A stretch of 64,000 bases of DNA, taken from contig NC_088297.1 of NCBI RefSeq assembly GCF_032854445.1, positions 5,393,991 to 5,457,990 of the forward strand, given 5' to 3'. The DNA is from Liolophura sinensis. Taxonomy: Eukaryota; Mollusca; Polyplacophora; Chitonida; Chitonidae. A model generated the notes under the pieces. It saw nothing but the letters and a program-made list of their open reading frames with translations, ran no database searches and was not told the origin of the DNA. Shown one piece after another: positions 39,301 through 51,600 of this stretch (the stretch's first letter is position 1; each line of letters starts with the position of its first letter). A program made the translations under genes and the position numbers.

Positions 39301-42300
39301 CCAAGCACTCACTCACTCACTCTTAATGAAATCCCTCAGTCTGACATCTACACCCGTGTCAAGTGTGGGAGAAAGGGCCCCATGGCCAAGTTTGTTGGTG
39401 TGTTCGCACAGCAGAAGGACCCAGTAGCCGCTCACCAATGCTATCACTGTGAGTTCAAGTCCATCTCATGCTAGCTTTCTGTCGTGCGTGAGAAGATCTT
39501 CCAGCAACCTGAAGATAGTCACAGATTTTCCTCTCGTCATAATGCTGGCTGCTTTTTGTTCATTTTAATGTGAAATATTTTCAACTACATCATGAAACCC
39601 AAATCAAATAAATAAATTTATAAACCTGTCCATATTGATGTTTTGTACAGTGTGTCCCCGGGGTCAGGCCCAGTGCCCAGACGGGAAGTGTATCATGTCA
39701 GAGTGGCTGTGTGATGGAGATTGGGACTGTCGCGATGGCTGGGATGAGGACAACTGCTGTAAGATACCAGTCTCACTATGACTAGTACATTGCTCACCTT
39801 TATCAGGCTGTACATGAATATTAAGGAGATTTAATATTGAGGATTAAGAAATATTAATGTTTAATAATTTGTTTATATATAATCAACTAATAAATTAAAA
39901 TGTATAAAAAAAAAAATGTATTAATATCGGTGTGCTATCACAATTCAGACCTGGTGTGTCGTGTTGTGACAAGGTTGACGTCGTTGGGTGTGCCTTTTTG
40001 TGCACACAGGTGTTACTCATCATTCCATTATACATATCTGTGAGAAAGTTTGTCTGTAACTCGGATAGGTACTGTGTATGGCACTATCATGATTATAGAA
40101 CAGTTTTGGCCATTGAACAAAAACCAAAAAAAAAAACAAAAAGTTTGTTAATATACAATTGTTTTGTTGTTACTATAAATCTTGCACCTTTTTAACCTCT
40201 TAAGCTTTTTTTTCAGTACAATTTACGTATACAGATATTATGAAGATGATGCTGAAAATGATGTAAGCTTCAGAAAACTGCAAATTATTTCTTTACAGGC
40301 TGTAGTTCTTTCGGAATGTTTCAATAAATATTGGTCACGGGAAAAGTTGAAGAATTAGGTTAGTGTATATCTGATTTGTTGAAAACATTTAAGTTTTTTA
40401 GCTGTACCCTCATTGTGTTGACAGTAACCTGTAAGCTTGACGAGCACACCTGTCAGGATTACACCTGTGTTCCTCAGAGTCAGGTGTGTGATGGAGAGTA
40501 CAATTGTGCTGATAGATCAGACGAGGAGTACTGTGGTAAGTGGCAGATCGAGAGTTCAATCCCGACTGATTCCATATCTGATGATTTTTTCTTTCATTTT
40601 TTTTTTTGTGGAAAAACTCTTTTTCCTAAGAGTGGGTTATTGCCTATTCACAGGTCAGAAATTTTGCATATACTTAATTGCTTTCCAGAAATGTTTTGAG
40701 TAAAGAACCTCTCCTTGTAACAATTTAGATTTGTGCAAATTGAATTAAACAGGTTCTGTCTGAACTGAATCGAGATAACAAACTTTTCTGAATTGATACA
40801 TGCAGATGACAATTTATGTCCAAAGGAATTATTTACGAAACAGCTTGGGAAAAGATGACACACTGATGTTTATCCCTGTTTCAGTGCGTCGTAGGTCCTG
40901 GGACAGCATGCTGGAAGTGCGTCATGGATTGTCATGGTTACCAGTGTGCTACTCTGACTGGGATGCGGGTCTTGGACACGAAATCTGTGACATCACGGGT
41001 GAAGGGTAAGATTTGTACACATGGACAACACAGAGGGAAATAAGCCATCTGAAACTTTCTGGGAGGGAGTACTGGAGAGGGAACTTCAGTCAGTGTAAAT
41101 TCTATTAAATAACACCAGAGCAAAATACAAGGACATTGTGATATACCCTTACCGGTGAACAAAATACAAGGACATTTTGACATACCCCTTACAGCTGAAC
41201 AATATACAAGGACATTTTGATATACCCTTATAGGTGAACAATACACAAGGACATTTTGATATACCCTTACAGGTGAAAAGTTACAGCTCACCCTAAAGAA
41301 GTCCAAAATTATGGAAAATATTGCCGGATGAATTTAACTTAAATGTTCAAAATATTATCCTGTGTTTATGTACACCAACTGTACAGAGATTTGCCATTAA
41401 TTCCTGTGCTTGTTTCACATTTGAGAAAGACAGGGAATTTCCGAGCTCTCATTGGTCGTGGAGCCTTGGTGATAACAACTGTGGGTCAGTGATGCTTCAA
41501 AGTCTAACGTTTACGTCACAGGTGGGAAAGAAGTATCAAACCTACGTGTTCAAGTGTCTTGCACTGTTTCTTTTTGACTTTTCCCCCCTAGACCTTATAA
41601 TGGGACAGTCCGTCTGAATTACGCCAGCTCCTCCTACCTCAGGCTGAGGGAACAACGAAACCAGCTGGATGAAAAACTTAAACAGGAGGTGAGAATTCTC
41701 AAACATTCAGTGTATTTATTTATTTATTTATTTGATTGGTGTTTTACGCCATATTCAAAAATATTTCACTTATACTACGTCAGCCAGCATTATGGTGGGT
41801 GGAAACCGGGCAGAGTCTGGGGGAACATTCAATGTAGATTTCATCTTGAGAGTTTGAGGGTGGAATGTGTGAGTATGTAATATGTGAGTGTGTAATATGT
41901 GAGTGTGTAATGTCTGAGTATGTAATATGTGAGTGTGTAATGTCTGAGTGTGTAATGTCTGAGTATGTAATATGTGAGTGTGTAATGTCTGAGTGTGTAA
42001 TGTCTGAGTATGTAATATGTGAGTGTGTAATGTCTGAGTGTGTAATGTCTGAGTATGTAATATGTGAGTGTGTAATATGTGAGTGTGTAATGTCTGAGTA
42101 TGTAATATGTGAGTGTGTAATGTCTGAGTGTGTAATGTCTGAGTATGTAATATGTGAGTGTGTAATGTCTGAGTGTGTAATGTCTGAGTATGTAATATGT
42201 GAGTGTGTAATGTCTGAGTGTGTAATGTCTGAGTATGTAATATGTGAGTGTGTAATGCCTGAGTGTGTAATGTCTGAGTGTGTAATGTCTGAGTATGTAA

Positions 42301-45300
42301 TATGTGAGTGTGTAATGTCTGAGTATGTAATATGTGAGTGTGTAATATGTGAGTGTGTAATGTCTGAGTGTGTAATATGTGAGTGTGTAATATGTGAGTG
42401 TGTAATGTCTGAGTATGTAATATGTGAGTGTGTAATGTCTGAGTATTTAATATATGAGTGTGTAATGTCTGAGTATGTACTATGTGAGTGTGTAATATGT
42501 GAGTATGTAGTATGTGAGTGTGTAATGTCTGAGTATGTAATATGTGAGTGTGTAATAGTATGAAATCAGTGTGTCATTTAGCGTGAATAATCAAAATAAA
42601 TCCATAAAATCTGAAAACTTGTTTTTGGTTTTCAAATTTACGTGAAGTAAAATAAAGTTGTGTTGTGGAATTGGGTACTTCAACGATGTCATGAATGCCT
42701 CTGGACAGTGGTTGTTGATAATGTCATGCAGTTACTAAGCAGACAAACAAGTAGGTGAACTTTTTCACGGGTTTGACTTTGCTGTTGGGTTTTAACTACC
42801 TGTGGTACCTTGTACTACACTTAAGCAATAATCTTAACACTTGGTGACTTGTCTTTTACAGTATTGGGTGTGAAGACGCAGCTGTTGTTGGGGTGAAATG
42901 TGAGTCCCGAGGTCAGTACACTTGTATAATCAGTCCTACAGACATTTTCGTCGATTGAACTCAATTAGCCAAGGACAGTGATCATGTCAATGTATCATTC
43001 ATAAACAACATACTGTTAATGTTTCTGAAAAACAGGGTGTCCATATAACCAGCACAGTTAGGTTTTGAAATAGTGTGCCTTTGTATACAAGATAGCCATA
43101 GGGTAGACAGTATTGTCTCACAAGATGTCGTATATTTGACCAGTGATGTTACCTTAATTTTCTGCACTTGTTCGAAGGATTTGGACCCAGAGCATTTAAT
43201 TTTACTGTGATCATTGGAGAGTTCAGGCCCAACTGTGATAACCCACTAACGTAATGTACCCTCTCACATGTCAGTGGGGCAGATATGTGAAGGACTGTTG
43301 GTAACCTGGTCGAGGGTTCCCCCCCCCCCCCCCCCCCCCCCCCGGGCTCTGCCTGGTTTCCTGCCACCGTCGTACAAGTGAAATATTCTTAAGTATGACA
43401 TAAAACACCAATCAAATAAATAAATAAATAAAGGCCTGGAAAGCATATTGTTATCATTGGAATTATTATTTTAAATATTATTCTTGAAAATAACTTCCAC
43501 ACAGGTGTCAGTTGTCTGAGAGACCACACATGGGAAAATTTTTCTGTGCAATTTCAAACTTTCAGCTTGACCTCGGCGGCCATATTGATATTATTAATCA
43601 GCTGTGTGAAGACATCTTGGAAGCCGCAAAACTGCTGGCAGTTTTAGTTGTTTGCTTGGGGATTCTAATCATCATCCATGTGTAATGCAAAAATGTTGTC
43701 AATGCAAAAATGTTGTTAATGCAAAAATGTTGTTAATGCAAAAGTGTTGTTAATGCAAAAGTGTTGTAAATGCAAAAATGTTGTTAATGCAAAAGTGTTG
43801 TTAATGCAAAAATGTTGTTAATGCAAAAATGTTGTTAATGCAAAAGTGTTGTTAATGCAAAAATGTTGTTAATGCAAAAGTGTTTTTAATGCAAAAATTT
43901 TTTCGAATCAGATACAATTTTAGCTGTTTTATCCTTGAACACGAGGGAGCTTTGTACAAAGACCCTAAATGACCCTAAATTTCGTCCATGACTAATTTGC
44001 CCATTTTTCCTGTTTCTGAGAATTCTGTTTTGGAAAGGTGTTTTGAGGTTTGCTTGCACATGGGATGATATTCTAAAGGAAAATTGTTTCGGAGCCAAAA
44101 ATTACATTTTATGACATTTATTTGCCTCTAAAAATGCACTTTTGTGGGTGAAATTTTAGGTCATGTAGGGTAAGTACTGAAAAACAAACTTGCCTAACCT
44201 TCATGTGTTCTTATTTCAGGCTGTGGGACAAGGTCAGTGGCCTTTGCCAGCACATACATTGTAGGGGGCAATAAATCCCCTGGGGGGAAGTGGCCGTGGA
44301 TGGCTTCCTTCACGTTCCGCGGGACACACGAGTGTGGGGGAACGCTGATAGCTCCGCAGTTTGTGCTCACAGCTGCCCACTGCATACAGTAAGTGTTTCT
44401 TACCAACGCTGATAGCTCCGCAGTTTGTGCTCACAGCTGCCCACTGCATACAGTAAGTGTTTCTTACCAACGCTGATAGCTCCGCAGTTTGTGCTCACAG
44501 CTGCCCACTGCATACAGTAAGTGTTTCTTACCAACGCTGATAGCTCCGCAGTTTGTGCTCACAGCTGCCCACTGCATACAGTAAGTGTTTCTTACCAACG
44601 CTGATAGCTCCGCAGTTTGTGCTCACAGCTGCCCACTGCATACAGTAAGTGTTTCTTACCAACGCTGATAGCTCCACAGTTTGTGCTCACAGCAGCCCAC
44701 TGCATACAGTAAGTGTTTCTTACCAACGCTGATAGCTCCGCAGTTTGTGCTCACAGCTGCCCACTGCATACAGTAAGTGTTTCTTACCAACGCTGATAGC
44801 TCCGCAGTTTGTGCTCACAGCTGCCCACTGCATACAGTAAGTGTTTCTTACCAACGTTGATAACTCCGCAGTTTGTGCTCACAGGCTGCCCACTGCATAC
44901 AGTAAGTGTTTCTTAACCAACGCTGATAGCTCCGCAGTTTGTGCTCACAGCTGCCCACTGCATACAGTAAGTGTTTCTTACCAACATTGATAGCTCCGCA
45001 GTTTGTGCTCACAGCTGGCCACTGCATACAGTAAGTGTTTCTTACGAACGCTGATAGTCTGCGCAGTTTGTGCTCACAGCAGCCCGCTGCATACAGTAAG
45101 TGTTTCTTACCAACGCTGATAGCTGCGCAGTTTTTGCTCACAGCTGGCCACTGCATACAGTAAGTGTTTCTTACCAACGCTGATAGCTCCGCAGTTTGTG
45201 CTTACAGCTGGCCACTGCATACAGTAAGTGTTTCTTACCAAAGTCTTTAAAAACGGTACTTTTTGCTGCCTTGCTTGGCACTCACTACTGAGAGGTTAGT

Positions 45301-45595
45301 GCAGAGAAGCAGGACTGGTCGGCATGGTGTCAGGATAATGTGACTGGGCGCGGTGTCATGTGTGGTGTCTTCAGCACAATGCTTCAGTGGGGAACACATG
45401 GGACTGGGTTCATATTCATAGCTCTGTATGCATATGCATTTTGAAGACAGAAACCTAGCAGGCTGTGTGTGTTAAGTGGCAAAAGACTGATGCGGCATCT
45501 CCTATCACAGTGTGGTCAGAAAAGGCTGCAAACCATTTTCCTCGCTAGTTTTTAATGGTGTTTCATGCCACATTTATATATTTATCTCGTGTATG

Positions 45596-45633
<38 letters not shown>

Positions 45634-48600
45634 CATATCATATGCATCTCACATATGCTTTATGTTCGTGTTTTTCTTTTTACCTTTAATGATGATATGC
45701 TTAGTTTATGTTCTAAGATCTTGATTGGTGTTTTACGCCGTACTCAAGAATATTTCACTTACATGATGCTGGCCGCCGTCGTATAAGTGAAATATTCTTG
45801 AGTATGGCGTAAAACACCAATCAAATAAATAAATAAATAAATACATGACGACAGCCAGCATTATGGGGGGGAGAAAGTGAACAGAACTGTTAGACCTTCC
45901 CATGTACGGCCAGAGAGGAAGCCAGCATGAGCTGGATTTGAACTCACAGAAGGGGTGTGCTTGTTGCAAGATTCTGTGTAGAATTGTGTATATTAATTTA
46001 CGATGTTTTCATTACAACATTTTTAGAAATACCCATTGAATACTTTTAAGAAACTCTTAAACACATTATTAAAATTGACTGAAAAAATAGATGAAACAAA
46101 ACTCACTGTGTTTCTCTTCCCTGCCCATCAGACGTTATGTCACCAGTGCCCTTCCTGCTGAAGGTGGTTCTGGGGGGTACAGCCTGGGGGTCATCACAGC
46201 CTAACCGCAAACAGCTCGCCGTGGAGAAGGTCATTCCCCACCCAGACTTTGTGGCGTTCTCCGGGAATGACATCGGGCTGATCCAGCTACAGGCACCCTG
46301 TGGGACTATGACTCGTACATCAGGCCCTGCCTGTATGCCCCAGAGGGAGGAGGTTCTTCCCCACTAGCAGTCTGTGCTTTGTGACAGGGTGGGGGGCAGC
46401 GCAAGCCAGGCAGTGAGTACTATAAACAATCAAAGGTTTTGGACTTAAGTCTTGAGTTGCTTGATAAATACAGGCCCTGAGATCTTATTTGTGAACTAAA
46501 GAGCTGAGTGATAAATTTGTAAGTGCTTTAAAAGCCAAATTAAAGAAGAAAAAATTCAAATTGTGGTTGGTACATTGTTTTGCAGTAAAAAATCAGTGCA
46601 CACATTTTAATCGTATTGGAACAAAAACATTTTAATTGGGGTTGGGTTTGAATTTTTTGACATGAAGGAGAAGAAAACATAAAAATGATGCCAAAATCAG
46701 ATGAAAGAGCATCAAAAACTTTTATGCAAATATGATCTTTTTTTAAGAAAATATTTTTGTATTCTGGGTATTTGGGACCAACTTTTGGTATTTATTGTTG
46801 TTGCATAATAATGTTTTAAATAAAAACATATGCATATAACCTAAATTATGATAATATTTATGAACATATTTAAAATGTAAATATGATCCAAATTGAGGTT
46901 TAATACATTTGTTAGCTGAAAAGAACAAATCCCAGTGCCAAAATATTTATTAAACCTGTGTTACATCCTCATTTATGACATTATTAAACAAAGACTATAA
47001 ATACCAAAAGGTGGGCATTTACAAAAATTATTTTCAAGTGTCTTTTTCTCCTTAAGGAAAAATCGGAAAAAATATTGAAGACCACATTTGGGAATATATT
47101 TTCGCTCTCTGTCATCTGAATCTAATGTGATTTTTATGTTTTCTCCACCTTTAAGGCTTAACATGTGTGATAAATATAGGCCCTGGCCCCAGGGTCATAA
47201 AACGATCTTAGATTTGAGTCGAATTTTAATCATTAAATTTGGTATGTTCCTTTCCGTTATTTCAGCTGAAATTTGTTTTACAATAACTTAGCCATAATTT
47301 ATGTTGTCAAGCAATATTTTAACTTTGTTACATAGGAAATAACGATATTAGCGTCATTTGAGCTTTTGACTTAGGTCTAGGATGGCATTGTGATCCCAGG
47401 GCCTTTTTTCATTGTGAATTTTGTGACACAATAAGCAGTAAGTGAATAATTGTGACATGTGCTGGCCCCAATTTGTTCCTGTATCCTAGCGGGCATTGTG
47501 AATAATTGTGACATGTGCTGACCCCAATTTGTTCCTGTATCCTAGCGGGCATTGTGAATAATTGTGACATGTGCTGACCCCAATTTGTTCCTGTATCCTA
47601 GCGGGCATTGTGAATAATTGTGACATGTGCTGACCCCAAATTGTTCCTGTATCCTAGTGGGCATTGTGGATCTGTTACGAGAAGCCAAGATCAAACTGTG
47701 GCAGACGTCCAAGTGTAATGGGTCACTGGCCTGGAACGGCAGTCTGAGCAGCTCCGACTTTTGTGCCGGCTACATCTCGGGAGCCATCGGAACGTGCCAC
47801 GTAAGTGAGACGGAGTTTCGACCAATCTGTGCAATGTTAGGTGCAAAAACAATTCATGGTTTGAATGTGAAGAGTGATATATTATACACATGTTTATTCA
47901 ACTTGCATATTTAACGATGAAGAAAGCTTTTCCGGGTGTGAGTTACTGTAGGTATCTAGAAGAAATACCAATCCTTATTTTTGCATTATCAAATTTATTT
48001 CTGGAAAATCTCAACTATTTGATGTAAAGCTAAATATTTCCCCAATATTACATCTTTTTCGGAGGAATGTGTGTCCAGTTTCAGCTTTCTATATTCGGTT
48101 ATTTATGCCCGTAAAAACGTGAAATCTGGGAGTTTCATGGGTGTACTTCCTTGGTCATGTACACAACACAAGGGCACACAACAAGTACTATTTGGACACG
48201 TGTCAGTGTGCTTTTATATGGTAAAGTGTCATGCCCCTGGGTCTTCAGCATGGCATTCCAGTGAGGCAGCGCTACAAACAGGTGGCCAATGAATCTGCAA
48301 AGCAACAAGCATACATGTATGACTAAAGTTAAGTGGAAGGTGATATTATTATAAATTACAGGCATGGGAATTTTCCTCCAATTGGCCAGTTTGTAGACTT
48401 TTTTTGTTTAAAATTTGAGAAGCGAAAAGCAACGGATATCATGAAAACAAATTAGACTTTTCTTTGACAGACTTCAGTTTTTTTTCTGACCATCAGTTCC
48501 CCATGCCTGAAACAGCAATGAAATAAACAATATGTTATGAGACTTTCAAAGAGGGCCAAATGATTTGATTGTATTGCTCTCAAAATTTGTCTGTCTGATC

Positions 48601-51600
48601 CAATTTTGGGATTTGGAAACACTTCACTATGTATAATAGGCGATTGTGTTGACAGGGTGACAGCGGTGGCCCCCTGGTGTGCAGGGATCAGACCAAGCGC
48701 TGGAAGCTGGTGGGTATCTCCAGCTATGTGACTGGAGACTGTACCAAGCCAGGGTACCCGCCGGTCTTCACCGATGTCAGAGAACAGCTAGACTGGATTA
48801 ACTCACATATTGGTAATGCTCCTCACCATATTACTCTCCTTCTGGTATGGCCGGGAGTTCTGTCTGTCCGTCTGTTCGTCCGTCATTCTGCAAGCCTATC
48901 ACACTTCGTTTTTCCAAAACATTTTTTTCAAAATGGTTCATCGTATAGAATTGAAACTTTTAACAAAATATTTTCCATTTTTGACAGTTTCTGGACTAGT
49001 CCAGAATTGAATTGAATCTGGACACGTGACATCACCATGACAAATTAGTGATCCAGTTTGAGTTTCTTCCATTTTCATCAAAATTATGGCCATTTTTGTT
49101 TGACTGTGGCCTTTGACATAGCTATTGTTCTAGTGGCTCAAACCATCAGGTTACATAATTTAATTAAAATTAATTTCAGTTAGTAACTATTAACAAAACA
49201 TTAACTGATTCTTGTGTAGTTTTTAGAACTTTCCGAATCAAGAACAGGCAGTTGACCATTTGTAATCAATGTGGTTGCAAGTAGGTCACCCGGAAGTTCC
49301 AAATATTGGTGACAAATGTTTATTTGTTCTGTGACGTCATGGTGCCATCGGGAATGAAATGAAAAGTGACATCGTCATGTGAAGGGGCGATTGATCCATC
49401 CATTGCTAGGCTAAGATGTAAAAACAAAACTGTGAAATGCAAGAGGTGTTTCATAGCCACGTAAATATTTTTAAAAGACTTTTTGCTGATTACTTTACAG
49501 AATGTAAATTCCGTTGTGACAATGGGCGCTGTCTCTATGACAACGGCCAGGTGTGTAATCGGGAGAATGACTGCGGTGACAACAGCGATGAAACCAGGAC
49601 ATGCCGTAAGTTTCAGTCTGTTGGTGTTTTTGGGGGGGGGGGGGGGGGGGGGGGCATGCATGCTTGTCTTTATGCGCTTTTCTGTTGCATAATCATTGAC
49701 TGAACTTGTAACATTTCTAATCTTATGTACAAGTCGATCATATAGGGATCCTGAGCAGGCCTCCGTGGTTAGCGTGTCAGCACAGTGCACTGGCCCAGGA
49801 GCCTCTCACCCGCGGGGTTGCTGTGAGATCAAGTCCAGCTCATGCTGGCTTTCTCTCCAGCCGTACATGGGAATGTCTGCCAGCAATCTGTGGATGGCCG
49901 TGGCTTTCCACCCAGGCCCTGTTCGGTTTCCTCCTACCATAATGCTGGCCACCGTCGCATAAATGAAATATTCTTGAGTAGACATAAAACACCAGTCGGA
50001 TAAATACATAGGGATCCTCAGACCAAAAGATCCAAACAGTTGAGACCCCGAGTAGTAATCCAAATTGCTCATAAGATGAGCACATGATAGATGACATAGT
50101 TAGGTCTTACACAAGAGCAGGTGCCCTGAAGTTGAAGCAAAGCAACCCTCGACAGTCACACAATCTTCAGTAAATTTTGTGAATTTTGACATGACATCAG
50201 AGCCCATATGTATAAAGAGCCAGATATTCAGGCACAATTAAACACTTTCAATCTAGGATGGTTAAAATTTGTACACCCATTATTTTCTGCGTAACTCTTG
50301 TACAAAACATGTTCTTAGTTCATCTTTGCAAATATTTCAGTTTTATGACTTAAAAGGATACAGAATCGATGCTGATTGGCTGACAGAGCAGATAGGATTC
50401 CTTGGTTAAATCTTGCAGCCTTGGTCACGCTTGAATAAATGTTCCATACCTAAAATTCATCTTTGGCTAGGGATAGCCTGAACTTGTCTATCTCTTACAC
50501 CAGCCAATCAGAATCGATTCTGTATCCCTTTAAGTCTTAAATTAAACATGGAGTCTACAGTGTTGCACATGGGTATGAATTGTGACTTGCTTATTTGTCC
50601 TCCATGTGAGCTGTTTAACATATGCATGCTGATGCTCCATTCAGTACTGCATCTTTCTGGTGTGTTTAGGGTGCAGTGAGCCTCTAACTTTATGCCCTGG
50701 ATCATCTTCGTTAGAGGCTTGCTCTTTGTCATGGGCAGTTTCTTCTCAAGTTCTCTTTATGGCTCAATTACTCTTAAAGGGAAAGGAACATTAAAAATGA
50801 AGTATGCGTATTAAAGTAGAAAGGCCATTAAGAAGTGTATCCAATCAGCCAATCAGAATCAAGCAACAGTGAAACAAATCAGCGGATTTGGGTTTTTTGT
50901 CTGATTTCAGTGAATACCCTGAACTGCACGTTTGACTCGCCGTTCCTGTGTGGTTATGACCTAGGGGTATGGTTCCCGGCCACGGGAATGGGGCGGGCCA
51001 CCCCCTACCCCACTCACGACCACACCCAGGGCACCTACCCAGGTAAGAGCACCACTGATAATGTTGCCTCAGCCAGGTCAGTACACGATGCCTCGTTAAA
51101 GGTAAACCATGCCTCAGACCGGAGTCACCCTAATTCTGCTAATTTTTGGGACATCTGTTCCTCTCTTTTTAGCCAATATTGTAATTGTAGCAGAAATATG
51201 TATTTTTTTTCTTTTTGTTTTTTATTTTTTCTCACATGGTTAGTCCATCTAATGAACATGAACATATTCTATATTTATTTATCTAAAAAATACTTTGTGA
51301 AAAATATAATTCTTTACCTTCACCAGTAATATCTTAAACAAAAGAAGAATTTATCTTAAACAAAAGAAGAATTTATCTTAAACAAAAGAAGAATTTTTAC
51401 TGTAAATGACTCAGAGTTTTTCCTGATTCTGACAGTCATGGTGAGCTTAGAAATGTTTTGTTGTGGTTTGTTTGGAAGGGCAGGATATGGTAGGAAAAGT
51501 GTAAGTTTCAGCACCGAACGTAATATTTCACTCTTAAAATATTCCCTCTCTGCGTGCGAAATTTTAGGCCATTTACCGTACTGTACATATCTCACTTTTG

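Noticed and set aside
41387-41521. Possible exon in intron 30 ([20 protein letters not shown]...), with AG and GT borders and a length divisible by three
   Set aside because: In the phase left by exon 30 it runs into a stop; the open frame would need phase 0. Its weak MAM-like look is not enough.
41865-42563. 232-codon open frame rich in Cys, Glu and Val
   Set aside because: It is the translation of the 15-bp minisatellite between the two SRCR exons.
44848-45177. Minus-strand open frame of 109 codons
   Set aside because: It is the reverse of the 64-bp repeat that copies the exon 33 boundary.
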